Assembly (NCBI RefSeq): GCF_016862975.1
Contig: NZ_BONZ01000036.1
Span: 1-64,000 of the forward strand
DNA from: Rugosimonospora africana
GTDB taxonomy: Bacteria > Actinomycetota > Actinomycetes > Mycobacteriales > Micromonosporaceae
Direction: 5' to 3'
DNA length: 64,000 nucleotides
The notes under the pieces are model-generated. The model made no database searches and was not told the origin of the DNA. It saw only the letters and a list, made by a program, of their open reading frames with translations. This document shows, in pieces, positions 8,403-17,246 of this stretch. The first letter of the stretch is position 1. Every line of letters begins with the position of its first letter. Made by a program: the position numbers and the translations under genes.

Positions 8403-9140
8403 TTACAGCGGCCGGAACAGGTCGGCCTCGAAGCGGTACGCGTCCGCGCGGTAGGACATCGTGCCGGTGAGGACAGCCGTCCCGTCGTCGCTGTAGGTGG
8501 TCTCCTCGCCGATCAGGATCGGCGCACCCGGCTGGATCTCCAGCAACGCGGCCGTCGCCTCGTCGCTGGCATCCGCCCGTACCGTGTAGGAGCTGCGGGC
8601 GATCCGGATCTGGGACAGCCGCTCGACGGTCTCGTACAGGGACAGATCGGTCATGTCGAGGTCGGCGAGTCCGGGCGCGAGTGCGAGCACGATCACGCTG
8701 GTGTCGACGCAGATCGGTACCGCGTCCATGCTGCGCAGCCGGCGCAGCTCGAGCACGCGGGCCGCGGGTGCCACCCGCAGCCGCTGCGCCTCGTCGAATG
8801 TGGCCGGACGCACCCGCTGCAGGAGAATCTTCGACTGTGGCGCGAGCCCCCGCGCCCGGGCCATCTCCGAGAAGCTCTGCAGGGTGCTCGGCGGTTCGCC
8901 GACCATCTGGCGCGGCACGAACCAGCCGCGCTGGGACGAACGGTCCAGCTGCCCCTCCTCGGCGAGGCGGCCAAGCGCCTGGCGCAGAGTGGAACGGCTC
9001 ACTCCGACGCTGGCGGCGAGGTCACGCTCGCCCGGCAGCCGGCTGCCGGGGGGAAACACACCGCGGCGCAGCGACTCGTTGAGCTTGCGGTAGGTCTCGG
9101 ACACGGCGGCGCCGATGTCCGTCTCGCGAGCTGTGGCCAC
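8403..9140 (-). CDS. GntR/HutC-family transcriptional regulator
   Basis: A 245-residue regulator. The N-terminal winged helix includes PGSRLPGERDLAASVGVSRS and TLRQALGRLAEEGQL (about 32-67). The C-terminal HutC/UbiC-type effector domain (about 90-245) ends in the typical SSYTVRAD, GAPILIGEETTYSDD and SYRADAYRFEADL pattern. Regulators of this group (DasR, NagR, GmuR) bind phosphorylated sugars. It starts at GTG 9140 and lies between the enzyme operon (convergent) and the ABC operon (divergent). The box nearest its start (9152-9157) suggests autoregulation. DasR-like control by an amino-sugar phosphate is an inference from family and context. Confidence 0.9.
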   Translation of the reverse strand: MATARETDIGAAVSETYRKLNESLRRGVFPPGSRLPGERDLAASVGVSRSTLRQALGRLAEEGQLDRSSQRGWFVPRQMVGEPPSTLQSFSEMARARGLAPQSKILLQRVRPATFDEAQRLRVAPAARVLELRRLRSMDAVPICVDTSVIVLALAPGLADLDMTDLSLYETVERLSQIRIARSSYTVRADASDEATAALLEIQPGAPILIGEETTYSDDGTAVLTGTMSYRADAYRFEADLFRPL

Positions 9141-9151
9141 GGATGAACGGT

Positions 9152-9294
9152 ACCAGTAGTCGGCACCAGCTGGACCAGTCGGTCCTCGCTACATTTGACA
9201 GGTGGAACTGGTTCAGTGGCCTGCCGAGGTGGCTCAGCCGCGTCGTCGGACGCGCGGATCGCATCTATCTGGTCTAGCCTCTGGACTAACTGGT
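9152..9294. promoter_or_regulatory. Cluster of ACTGGT operator boxes between regulator and ABC operon
   Basis: Seven boxes resembling ACTGGT or its complement lie here: ACCAGT 9152-9157, ACCAGC 9165-9170, ACCAGT 9174-9179, ACTGGT 9207-9212, TCTGGT 9268-9273 (extended to CTGGTCTAG), TCTGGA 9280-9285 and ACTGGT 9289-9294. Several pairs are nine bases apart. TTGACA at 9195-9200 is a possible -35 without a clear -10 partner. The cluster is shared by the GntR gene and the transporter operon. Confidence 0.6.
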
Positions 9295-9406
9295 CTGTCG
9301 GCGCCTATGGTGACCGCAGACACCAACGGGATTCGTCCACCCGTTGCCGCCCCGGCCATACGCTGCCGAGATGGCGATCCGAGTCCCCGACCCCAGGGAG
9401 AGACGC

Positions 9407-10786
9407 GTGCCCCGACGCAGATTGTCAGTTACGGCCGGCGTTGCGGCGCTGCCGATCGCCGCTCTTCTCGCACTGTCGGCATGTACCCCCGGTGCCTCCG
9501 GAGGCTCCACCAGTCAGGCCACGGCCGGACCGGTGACCACCGACCCGGCAAAGCTGGGAACGGTGCAGCTGCAGGTGCTGGACTACTTCACCGGCGGAGC
9601 GGACGACGCGTGGATGAAGGCGGTCGTCAACGCCTTCCACGCCAAGTACCCGAACATCACGATCAACCGCACCTCGCTCAGCTGGGGTGACGTGATGCAG
9701 GCGCTGCCCCTGAAGCTGAAGTCGAACAACCCGCCGGACATCGTCCCGGCCAACAACGGCTGGCAGTCGCTGGGCACCCTGGTGCAGGGCGGCCTGGTGC
9801 TGAACCTGGACTCCGCGGCGCAGGCGTACGGCTGGCGGGACAAGGTGCCCACCTCGATCCTGCAGGAGCACGAGTTCTCCACGGACGGCAAGCAGATGGG
9901 GACCGGCGCGGTCTTCGGGATGCCGGTGGCCCGGTCCTCGATGATCGAGGTCTACTACAACCGCAACCTGCTGAGGCAGCTCGGCCTGTCGGTACCGACC
10001 ACGTACTCCGCGTTCACCGACGCGCTCGCCAAGGCAAAGGCGGCCCAGCTCACTCCGATCGCGCTCGGCAACGTGGAGCAGGTCGGCATCACCGAGCCGC
10101 TGTACAGCGTGATGAACGCGCTCGGGCAGCAGCAGAAGATCTCCGACCTGATCTACTCGCAGGGCAACGTGAGCATCGCCGACCAGGCCACCGGCTTCCC
10201 GCAGGCGATCAGCACCATGAAGGACTGGGCCGACAAGGGCTACTTCACCAAGCAGTTCGGCGCGGTCGCCGGTCAGGACGCCGCGCAGCAGTTCGTCGAC
10301 GGCAAGGCGCTGTTCCACTTCGACTACTCCGGATCGCTGCCGCTCAAGCCCGGACAGAGCGGCAACTTCGGCTCGTTCGTGCTGCCGCGCTCCGACGGCG
10401 GAGCGCCGGTCGCGACCACCTCGTCGGCGACGAACTTCTCGGTCTCGTCGAAGTCCAAGCACGCGGACGCGGCGGCGGCGTTCCTCAACTTCGCGGCCAG
10501 CCCGGACGCCGCTCAGCTCGCGGTCAACCTCGGGGTGGCGCCGCTGCTCGACCCGAGCCTGAAGGCCGACGGCAAGGACCCGCTGTTCGCCGACGATGTC
10601 AACAACGCCGGGCAGATCTCCAGCAAGAACTCGTCCGTGCCGTACCTGGACTGGGCGACGCCGACCCTGCTGACCACCATCCAGACCAAGGTGCAGGATC
10701 TGTTGGCGGGCAAGACCTCCGCACAGGACGTGGTCAGCGCCGCGAAAACCGACGATGACTCGTTCAAGGCGAAGTTGGCGAAGTAA
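9407..10786 (+). CDS. Sugar ABC transporter substrate-binding lipoprotein
   Basis: A 459-residue extracytoplasmic solute-binding protein of the MalE/family-1 type. The start is GTG 9407 after AGGGAGAG. An arginine-rich n-region and hydrophobic core end in the lipobox LSAC with Cys26, so the mature protein is lipid-anchored. The body has the family pattern of a periplasmic sugar binder: DVMQALPLKLKSNNPPDIV, then EVYYNRNLLRQLGL, an IALGN segment and SKSKHADAAAAFLNF near the end. It heads an operon with two permeases. As in many actinobacterial sugar systems no ATPase is encoded here, so a shared MsiK-type ATPase is likely. The ligand is unknown; amino-sugar oligosaccharides fit the neighbours. 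Confidence 0.9.
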   Translation: MPRRRLSVTAGVAALPIAALLALSACTPGASGGSTSQATAGPVTTDPAKLGTVQLQVLDYFTGGADDAWMKAVVNAFHAKYPNITINRTSLSWGDVMQALPLKLKSNNPPDIVPANNGWQSLGTLVQGGLVLNLDSAAQAYGWRDKVPTSILQEHEFSTDGKQMGTGAVFGMPVARSSMIEVYYNRNLLRQLGLSVPTTYSAFTDALAKAKAAQLTPIALGNVEQVGITEPLYSVMNALGQQQKISDLIYSQGNVSIADQATGFPQAISTMKDWADKGYFTKQFGAVAGQDAAQQFVDGKALFHFDYSGSLPLKPGQSGNFGSFVLPRSDGGAPVATTSSATNFSVSSKSKHADAAAAFLNFAASPDAAQLAVNLGVAPLLDPSLKADGKDPLFADDVNNAGQISSKNSSVPYLDWATPTLLTTIQTKVQDLLAGKTSAQDVVSAAKTDDDSFKAKLAK

Positions 10787-10791
10787 CGACG

Positions 10792-11742
10792 ATGTCCCGT
10801 CTGGTTGAGAACCCGACGAAAGCAGCCGGGGGGACCGCGAAGGCCCGCGTGTCCCCCCGCCGCCGCCGGCCCGGACAACGTCACCGGCGGCCCTGGCTCG
10901 GCCTGCTGTACCTGGCACCGGGTCTGGTGGTCTACGCCGTCGTGGTTCTGGTGCCCGCCGTCCAGGGGGCCTGGCTCTCGCTGTTCCACTGGGACGGCGT
11001 CACCCAGGCCACCTGGGCCGGGTTCGAGAACTACACGAACTTCTTCCGTGACCCGACGCTGCGTCAGGCGGTCACCCACACCCTCTACTTCATCCTGTTC
11101 TTCTCGGTGTTGCCGATCGCGCTCGGCCTGCTGAGCGCGGCGCTGTCGGCACGGCGTCAGGTGCGCGGCGGAGGCGTGTTCCGCGCGCTGGTCTTCCTGC
11201 CGCAGATGCTCACCCCGGCGGTGGTGGCGGTGGTCTGGAAGCGGATCTACGCGCCGGACGGCCCGATCAACGACGCCCTGCGGGCGGTGGGACTCGGCCA
11301 ACTCGCGCACGGCTGGCTCGGCGAGTACACCTGGGCGCTGCCGGCGCTGGGAATCGCCGGTACCTGGGGGGCCTTCGGGCTGTGCACGGTGCTGTTCACC
11401 TCCGGGATGCAGGCGATCCCCGGCGAGCTGTACGACGCGGTACGGGTCGACGGGGGCGGCGCGGTCCGTGAGTTCTTCACCGTCACCCTGCCCGGGCTGC
11501 GCGGGTCGATGTCGGTCGTGTTGACCCTGACGGTGCTCGCCGCCATCCGGGTGTTCGACATCGTGTGGCTGACCACCAAGGGCGGCCCGGGCATCTCCAC
11601 CATCACCCCGACGATCGTCCTGTACCAGCGGGCCTTCGCCAATCCCGACGTCGGCGCCGCGGCGAGCATCGGCATCATCCTCGCGGTGGTGTCGCTGCTG
11701 GCCACGATGGTGATCGTCAAGCTGTCGGAGGACAAGTCCTGA
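10792..11742 (+). CDS. Sugar ABC transporter permease, MalF type
   Basis: A 316-residue inner-membrane permease with six predicted membrane helices, the first after a basic cytoplasmic tail at about residues 38-60. The ATPase-coupling EAA-like loop reads ELYDAVRVDGGG followed by VREFFTVTLPGL. It starts five bases after the binding-protein stop and overlaps the next permease gene by one base, so all three genes are one operon. It should pair with the following gene to form the transport channel. Confidence 0.9.
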   Translation: MSRLVENPTKAAGGTAKARVSPRRRRPGQRHRRPWLGLLYLAPGLVVYAVVVLVPAVQGAWLSLFHWDGVTQATWAGFENYTNFFRDPTLRQAVTHTLYFILFFSVLPIALGLLSAALSARRQVRGGGVFRALVFLPQMLTPAVVAVVWKRIYAPDGPINDALRAVGLGQLAHGWLGEYTWALPALGIAGTWGAFGLCTVLFTSGMQAIPGELYDAVRVDGGGAVREFFTVTLPGLRGSMSVVLTLTVLAAIRVFDIVWLTTKGGPGISTITPTIVLYQRAFANPDVGAAASIGIILAVVSLLATMVIVKLSEDKS

Positions 11743-12554
11743 TGACATCGCGAGGCGAAAGAATCTGGACGTACGTGCTGCTGGCCGTCATCACGCTGGC
11801 CGTGGTGTTCCCGCTGATCTGGGTGATCGGAGACGCGCTGAGCCCGGATCCCAACGGCTCGCTCGACCTCGGCCACCTCACCTGGTCGAACTTCGGCCAG
11901 GCGTGGCGGGAGGGTGGCTTCAGCCAGTACCTGACGTCCAGCGTCATCATCACCGGCTCTGTGGTGGTGATCGGCGCCATCCTGGCGGTCATGAGCGGGT
12001 ACGCCTTCGGCGTGCTCGGCGTGTTCGGGGAGCGGCTGCTGTTCCCGCTGGTACTGCTCGGGATCACGCTGCCGATGGAGACGTTCGTCGTCCCGCTGTA
12101 CTACGACTTCCAGTCGTACGGCATCACCGACACGTACCGGGGCATCGTCCTGGCCCACATCGGGATGTCGGTCAGCTTCGGCACCTTCTGGATGAGGACG
12201 GCGTTCCGCGCGGTACCCCGGGCGATCGCCGAATCCGCGGAGATCGACGGGGCGGGCACCTGGACCCGGCTCTGGCGGGTCTACCTGCCACTGGCCAGGC
12301 CCGCCATCGTGACGCTGATCCTGCTCAGCTTCACCTGGACGTGGAACGACTACTTCCTGTCCCTGATCCTGGTGTCCGACCCGGCGCACCAGCCGCTCAC
12401 CCTCGGCCTCGGCGCGTTCTCCGGCCGGTACCTGGTGCACATCAACCTGCTGTCGGCGGCGGCGGTCCTGATCTCGCTGCCGGTCGTGGTCTTGTGCCTG
12501 GTCTTCCAGCGCCAGTTCATCCGGGGCATCCTCTCCGGCGCGCTGAAGGAGTAG
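11742..12554 (+). CDS. Sugar ABC transporter permease, MalG type
   Basis: A 270-residue second permease with six membrane helices. The coupling loop reads AIAESAEIDGAGTWTR followed by LWRVYLPLARP. The start is the ATG at 11742 that shares its A with the stop of the preceding gene (ATGA), which implies translational coupling. It completes the binding-protein/permease set; the ATPase is missing from the locus. Confidence 0.9.
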   Translation: MTSRGERIWTYVLLAVITLAVVFPLIWVIGDALSPDPNGSLDLGHLTWSNFGQAWREGGFSQYLTSSVIITGSVVVIGAILAVMSGYAFGVLGVFGERLLFPLVLLGITLPMETFVVPLYYDFQSYGITDTYRGIVLAHIGMSVSFGTFWMRTAFRAVPRAIAESAEIDGAGTWTRLWRVYLPLARPAIVTLILLSFTWTWNDYFLSLILVSDPAHQPLTLGLGAFSGRYLVHINLLSAAAVLISLPVVVLCLVFQRQFIRGILSGALKE

Positions 12555-12653
12555 CCGGCCGCGGGGCGGCCTTGCACCGCCTACCACCGGCGATGGAGGC
12601 TGGTCGGAGTGTGCCGGCGACAGGTGCCGGCGCCGTACGACGCTGGAGGAAGC

Positions 12654-13658
12654 ATGAGTTCACTGCCGACCGTTCCGCTCGGCCGCACCGGGATGGACAT
12701 CACCCGGGTCGGCTTCGGTGCCTGGGCGATCGGCGGCGGCGACTGGGCGTTCGCTTGGGGTCCCCAGGACGACGCGGAGTCCGTCGCGGCGATCCGGCAC
12801 GCGGTCGAGCGTGGCATCAACTGGATCGACACGGCCGCGGTCTACGGCCTCGGCCACTCCGAGGAAGTGGTCCGGGAGGCGCTGTCCGGCATCCCGGACG
12901 GCGACCGCCCGTACGTCTTCACGAAGGGAGGCGTGGTCTGGGACGGCACCGACCGGCACCGGACTCGCCGGGCCGCGGCGCCGGCGAGCCTCCGCGCCGA
13001 GGCGGAGGCGTCGCTGCGCCGCCTGGGGACCGAACGCATCGATCTGTACCAGGTGCACTGGCCGCCCGAGGACGGCACCGCACTTGAGGAGTACTGGCAG
13101 GTGCTGCTCGACCTCCAGCAGGCCGGCAAGGTACGCGCGGTGGGCCTGTCCAACCACGACGTCAAGCAGCTTGAGGCCGCCGAGATCCTGGGCCACGTGG
13201 ACAGCCTGCAGCCGCCGTTCTCGGCGATCAACCGTTCGGTCGCGGCGGCCGAGCTGCCCTGGTGCCACGAGCACGAGACCGGCGTGATCGTCTACAGCCC
13301 GATGCAGTCCGGCCTGCTGACCGGTCGCTTCTCCAAGGAGCGGGTGGCATCGCTGCCGGCCGACGACTGGCGCGCCCGGTCGCCGGAGTTCAACAGCCCG
13401 GCGATCGAGCGCAACCTCGCCTTGGCCGACGCGATGCGCCCGGCCGCCGACCGGTACGGCGTCAGCGTCGCGGCGATCGCGGTGGCCTGGACGCTCGCCT
13501 GGCAGGGCGTCACCGGCGCGATCGTCGGCGCGCGCAGCCCGGAGCAGGTGGACGGCTGGCTCGCCGCCGGTTCGCTGACCCTCACCGGGGCGGACCTCGA
13601 CGAGATCGGCGCCGCGATCCGCGACACCGGCGCGGGTACCGGGCCGATCCGGCCCTGA
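12654..13658 (+). CDS. Aldo/keto reductase
   Basis: A 334-residue NADPH-dependent oxidoreductase of the AKR (YajO/YhdN-like) TIM-barrel family. Catalytic residues are in place: Asp in GINWIDTAAVYG with the catalytic Tyr of VYG, Lys in YVFTKGG and His in LYQVHWPP. The ATG at 12654 follows CTGGAGGAAGC. It is 99 bp behind the permease and in the same direction, so it may belong to the sugar regulon and reduce or oxidise the imported sugar, but this is only suggested by position. Confidence 0.9.
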   Translation: MSSLPTVPLGRTGMDITRVGFGAWAIGGGDWAFAWGPQDDAESVAAIRHAVERGINWIDTAAVYGLGHSEEVVREALSGIPDGDRPYVFTKGGVVWDGTDRHRTRRAAAPASLRAEAEASLRRLGTERIDLYQVHWPPEDGTALEEYWQVLLDLQQAGKVRAVGLSNHDVKQLEAAEILGHVDSLQPPFSAINRSVAAAELPWCHEHETGVIVYSPMQSGLLTGRFSKERVASLPADDWRARSPEFNSPAIERNLALADAMRPAADRYGVSVAAIAVAWTLAWQGVTGAIVGARSPEQVDGWLAAGSLTLTGADLDEIGAAIRDTGAGTGPIRP

Positions 13659-13691
13659 CCCCGGCCGGGGCACGCCCGGCGCACCCGCACC

Positions 13692-14516
13692 TCAGCGTGG
13701 TGACGCGGTCTGGAAGATGGGCCAGCACACCTCGGTCCGGTGCTGGGTCTCGTCGGGCGTGTCGGCGGCCGTCACCAGGTAGGTCTCCCGGATCGGCCCG
13801 TCGACGCCGAGTTCACGCTCGGCCACGTGGGTGCCCAGCGCACCGTACGTCCGGTCGATGGTGTCGAAGCCCCCGCGGTGCGTCGCGATCGCGAACTCCG
13901 CGGCGGGCAGTTGCGTCGGGTACACCGGGTCGTCCACCGGCACGGGGTGCGCGATCGGTACGAACGCGACCACCGTCCCGGTATCCGAGGTGAAGTAGTC
14001 CTCGTGGTAGAGCGCGCCGTCGGCGCCCGCCCGCCGCGCCCCGGTCGCCGCGAGCGCCACGGTGAGCCGGCCGAACGACTCCGACCACCAGGCGTCCAGG
14101 TCGCCCATCGCGATGCGGTCGTCGACCGCCAGCACCCAGGCTGGCGGTACCGTGCGGTAGCGCACCGGCACCGGACCGTCGCCGGCCTCGATCAGCCGGC
14201 GCAGCGAGGTGACCGCCGTCTGGACGTCGGACAACTGCCGTTCCATCCGCCGCAGGTGCCCGAGAATCATCTCGTTGCGGGATCCGACGTCCGGCGCCTC
14301 CAGCACCTCTTTGATGTCGCGCAACGGCATGCCCAGCTCACGGAACCGGCGGACCACCTGGGCGACCGGCACCTGCTGCGCCGAGTAGCGCCGGTACCCG
14401 GTCGCCGGGTCGGTCTCGGCGGGTTCGAGCAGTCCGGCGTCGTGGTAGTGCCGCAGCGCCTTGATGCTCAGGTACGTCATCCGGGAGAAGTCACCGATGC
14501 TCAGCAGGGTGCTCAT
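13692..14516 (-). CDS. MerR-family regulator with GyrI-like effector domain
   Basis: A 274-residue regulator. Residues 4-75 form the MerR winged helix (LSIGDFSRMTYLSIKALRHY, then GYRRYSAQQV). A coiled-coil dimer helix follows near residues 80-115, then a C-terminal GyrI/BmrR-like ligand-binding domain (about 120-274, with VPVDDPVYPTQLPAAEFA and GGFDTIDRTYGALGTHV). It starts at ATG 14516, seven bases from a -10 hexamer in a MerR-type promoter. It lies downstream of an MFS exporter in the same direction. Both genes carry matching promoters, so it probably senses a drug-like compound and activates the exporter and itself. Confidence 0.9.
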   Translation of the reverse strand: MSTLLSIGDFSRMTYLSIKALRHYHDAGLLEPAETDPATGYRRYSAQQVPVAQVVRRFRELGMPLRDIKEVLEAPDVGSRNEMILGHLRRMERQLSDVQTAVTSLRRLIEAGDGPVPVRYRTVPPAWVLAVDDRIAMGDLDAWWSESFGRLTVALAATGARRAGADGALYHEDYFTSDTGTVVAFVPIAHPVPVDDPVYPTQLPAAEFAIATHRGGFDTIDRTYGALGTHVAERELGVDGPIRETYLVTAADTPDETQHRTEVCWPIFQTASPR

Positions 14517-14523
14517 ACCCCTG

Positions 14524-14554
14524 AGTATCGACACTCCGGTGGCGGGAGAGTCAA
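14524..14554 (-). promoter_or_regulatory. MerR-type promoter with 19-bp spacer (regulator gene)
   Basis: On the minus strand TTGACT (14549-14554) and GATACT (14524-14529) are 19 bp apart, the long spacing that MerR activators correct by twisting DNA. The spacer and flank hold the dyad GACTCTCC, seven bases, GGAGTGTC (7 of 8 pairs). The -35 side is duplicated by an 18-bp tandem repeat (14537-14554 and 14555-14572). Confidence 0.8.
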
Positions 14555-14568
14555 CGGTGGCGGGAGAG

Positions 14569-16026
14569 TCAACGGCGTTCCGGCAGCGTCCGGGCCAGTG
14601 CGGCCACGACCACCAGCAACGCGGCGATCTCGGCGAGTCCGTACCGGAACGCCGCGGCGTACCCGCTCGCCAGGGCGGGGAAGAAGACCAGGCCGGTGAC
14701 CGCGACACCGATCGAGTTGCCCACCTGCTGCATGGTGGACAGCGCCCCGGAGACCGCACCCGCCTGGAGCCGGTCGGCGTGCCGCAGCACGGTGGTGGTC
14801 AGCGGCGTGATGCACAGTCCCTGGCCGACCCCGACAAGGATCAGACCGGGTGCCAGAGCCAGCGTGGGCCCGGCCGTGCCGATCACCGCGACGGTGACCG
14901 CCAGCAGGCCGGCTCCGGTCGCCTCGGTGAGCGCGCCGGCTGCGACCACCGCGTGTCCGAACCGGAGCGTGAGGGCGGGCGCGCGGACCGAGACGGCCAG
15001 ATACGCCGCGGTGAGCACGGTGAACACCAGCCCGGCGCGCAGCGCGGTCAGCCCTCGGCCCTGCTGGAGATAGAGCGCGAGGATCAGGTACGACGACGCC
15101 TGGGTGCACCAGAAGACGAGCTGGCCGAGCAGGCCGGCACGCAGGCTCCGGTCGGCCAGCAGCGAGGGATCCAGCAGCGGGCTGCCGCCCCGGTCGCGGG
15201 CGCTGCGCTGCTGGCGGTACGCCAGCCCGACCAGTGCCGGGAACAGCGCCAGGCTGACCAGGCTCCACGCCGGCCAGTCGAGCTCCCGCCCCTGGATCAG
15301 GGGGAGGAGCAGCGCGGTCAGGCTGAGGGTGGCCAGAACCAGCCCGGCCCGGTCGACGCGCGCGGGATCCTGCGCGCGGGACTCTGGGACGTACCGGTGG
15401 ACCAGCGCCAGTCCGAGCAGCCCGACCGGCACGTTGACCAGGAAGATGGTCCGCCACCCGAGGTGACCGATGTCAGCGGTGACCAGGCCGCCGCCGATCA
15501 GCTGTCCGGCGGCGGCGGCGACACCCATGACCATGCCGTACGCGCTGATCGCCCGCGGCCGGTCCGGCCCGGGGTACAGCACGCCGATCAGCGCCAGCAC
15601 GGTCGGGCTGATCAGTGCCGCGGCGCCGCCCTGAACCACGCGGGCGCCGATCAGGACGGCGGTGGTCGGGGCGGCACCGCACGCCGCCGACGCGACGACG
15701 AACAGCGCGACGCCCGCCGCGAAGAGCCGGCGGCGCCCGATCCGGTCGCTGATCCGGCCGGCCGCGTTCAGCAGGACGGCGAAGGCGAGGCCGTACCCGG
15801 CGACCACCCACTCGACGCCGCTGGCGCTGGCGTGCAGGTCCCGCTGGATGGACGGCAGCGCCACGTTGACGACGAAGAAGTCCAGCACGATCAGGGACGT
15901 GCCGACCAGCAGTACCGCCAGCGGCACCCAGCGACGTCGTGCCCCGGGTCGCGATGGCGACAGTGTCGCGACGGCGCCACTGTCGTGGTTGCGGTCGTGG
16001 TTGGGGTCGTTCGGAATCTGTCCCAT
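14569..16026 (-). CDS. MFS drug exporter, DHA2 (14-helix) type
   Basis: A 485-residue major facilitator with about 14 membrane helices, resembling EmrB/QacA proton antiporters. The cytoplasmic loop motif GRISDRIGRRRLF (motif A) and LDFFVVNVALPSIQRDL in helix 1 (motif D1) are clear, and ARVVQGGAAALISP is motif B. It starts at ATG 16026, a short way downstream of a MerR-type promoter. The MerR gene follows 52 bp downstream. Export of the compound sensed by that regulator is the likely role. Confidence 0.9.
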   Translation of the reverse strand: MGQIPNDPNHDRNHDSGAVATLSPSRPGARRRWVPLAVLLVGTSLIVLDFFVVNVALPSIQRDLHASASGVEWVVAGYGLAFAVLLNAAGRISDRIGRRRLFAAGVALFVVASAACGAAPTTAVLIGARVVQGGAAALISPTVLALIGVLYPGPDRPRAISAYGMVMGVAAAAGQLIGGGLVTADIGHLGWRTIFLVNVPVGLLGLALVHRYVPESRAQDPARVDRAGLVLATLSLTALLLPLIQGRELDWPAWSLVSLALFPALVGLAYRQQRSARDRGGSPLLDPSLLADRSLRAGLLGQLVFWCTQASSYLILALYLQQGRGLTALRAGLVFTVLTAAYLAVSVRAPALTLRFGHAVVAAGALTEATGAGLLAVTVAVIGTAGPTLALAPGLILVGVGQGLCITPLTTTVLRHADRLQAGAVSGALSTMQQVGNSIGVAVTGLVFFPALASGYAAAFRYGLAEIAALLVVVAALARTLPERR

Positions 16027-16032
16027 AGCTCG

Positions 16033-16063
16033 GTCTTCCGCCCTCCCGCGCCGGGAGAGTCAA
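16033..16063 (-). promoter_or_regulatory. MerR-type promoter of the MFS gene
   Basis: On the minus strand TTGACTCTCCC begins the region, as in the regulator promoter at 14524-14554. After a 19-bp spacer comes a weak -10, GAAGAC (16033-16038). The dyad CTCCC, five bases, GGGAG has the same centre relative to TTGACT as the dyad in the regulator promoter, which supports control by the same MerR protein. Confidence 0.65.
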
Positions 16064-16231
16064 GCCCCCGCCTCGGGACGGGGCGTTGCGATTGTCACTG
16101 CTGTCCGATCTGCTCGGGTCGCCGGCCGACCTGGTTGCCGTCACGGCCGCCGTCGCGGATCGGTGCGGGACTTGTGAAGACCCTGTGCGGGTACCCGCGA
16201 CGGTGCCGGTAGGTCTGACAGGATCGGCCGC

Positions 16232-17194
16232 ATGGTGCTGCGGACGGAGTTCACCCGGTCTTTGTCGGTCACGCATCCGATCGTGTCCGCCCCGATGGGC
16301 GGGGCGGCCGGCGGTGCGCTCGCGGCGGCGGTGTCCAACGCCGGTGGGCTGGGGCTGGTCGGCGGCGGGCGCAGCGACCGCGACTGGCTCGATCGCGAGC
16401 TGGCCCTGGTCAGCGGCCTGACCACCAAGCCCTGGGGCGTCGGCTTCCTGACCTGGGCCCTCGACCCGGACACCCTGACCCGGGCGCTGGAGTTCCGGCC
16501 GGCGGCCGTGATGCTCGCGTTCGGCGATCCGGCGCCGTTCGCCGACCGGGTACGGGCGGCCGGAGCCAAGCTCATCCTCCAGGTCACCGACCCGGACGAG
16601 GCGCGGCAGGCCCTCGACGCCGGCGCCGACGTGATCGTCGCGCAGGGCAGCGACGCGGGCGGGCACAGCGGGCGGCACAGCGTCGGCACCATGTCGTTCG
16701 TACCCGCCGTGGTCGACCTCGCCGGTTCCACCACGGTACTGGCCGCGGGTGGTATCGCCGACGGCCGCGGGCTCGCGGCGGCGCTCATGCTCGGCGCGGC
16801 CGGCGCGCTGATCGGCACCCGGTTCCAGGCAAGCCACGAGGCGCTCGTATCCGCGCCGGTGTCCCGGGCACTGGTCGATGCCCGGGGCAGGGACACCGAA
16901 CGCAGCACGATCCTGGACATCGGCCGGGGCGCCGCGTGGCCCGAGCGTTACCCGGCCCGCACGCTGCGCAACGCGTTCCTCGACGCGTGGCGCGACCGGG
17001 AAGGCGAACTGCGCGGCGACGCGGCGGCCCAGCGGGAGTACCGCGAGGCGATCGCCCGCGAGGATCCGGGCGCGATCCCGATCTGGGTCAGCCAGGCCGC
17101 GGACCTCATCGGCGCGATCGAGCCCGCGGCCGACCTCGTCGCGGCGATCGCCGCAGAGGCTGAGCGCGTGCTCACCGGGGCCGGCTCCCGGTGA
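16232..17194 (+). CDS. Nitronate monooxygenase-like FMN enzyme
   Basis: A 320-residue TIM-barrel flavoprotein of the 2-nitropropane dioxygenase family. The N-terminal PIVSAPMGGAAGGALAAAVS, the central QGSDAGGHSG (with the His that contacts FMN or substrate in the family) and the phosphate-binding AAGGIADGRGLAAALMLGA and GALIGTRF are all present. It would oxidise alkyl nitronates, or related substrates, in the cytoplasm. It is monocistronic, divergent from the MFS gene. FabK-type enoyl reductases share the fold but are less likely given the length and motifs. Confidence 0.85.
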   Translation: MVLRTEFTRSLSVTHPIVSAPMGGAAGGALAAAVSNAGGLGLVGGGRSDRDWLDRELALVSGLTTKPWGVGFLTWALDPDTLTRALEFRPAAVMLAFGDPAPFADRVRAAGAKLILQVTDPDEARQALDAGADVIVAQGSDAGGHSGRHSVGTMSFVPAVVDLAGSTTVLAAGGIADGRGLAAALMLGAAGALIGTRFQASHEALVSAPVSRALVDARGRDTERSTILDIGRGAAWPERYPARTLRNAFLDAWRDREGELRGDAAAQREYREAIAREDPGAIPIWVSQAADLIGAIEPAADLVAAIAAEAERVLTGAGSR

Positions 17195-17246
17195 GCCGCC
17201 CGGCGAGCGGGCCGGACTTGCCGACACCCGCCCAGGCGGCTTCCGG

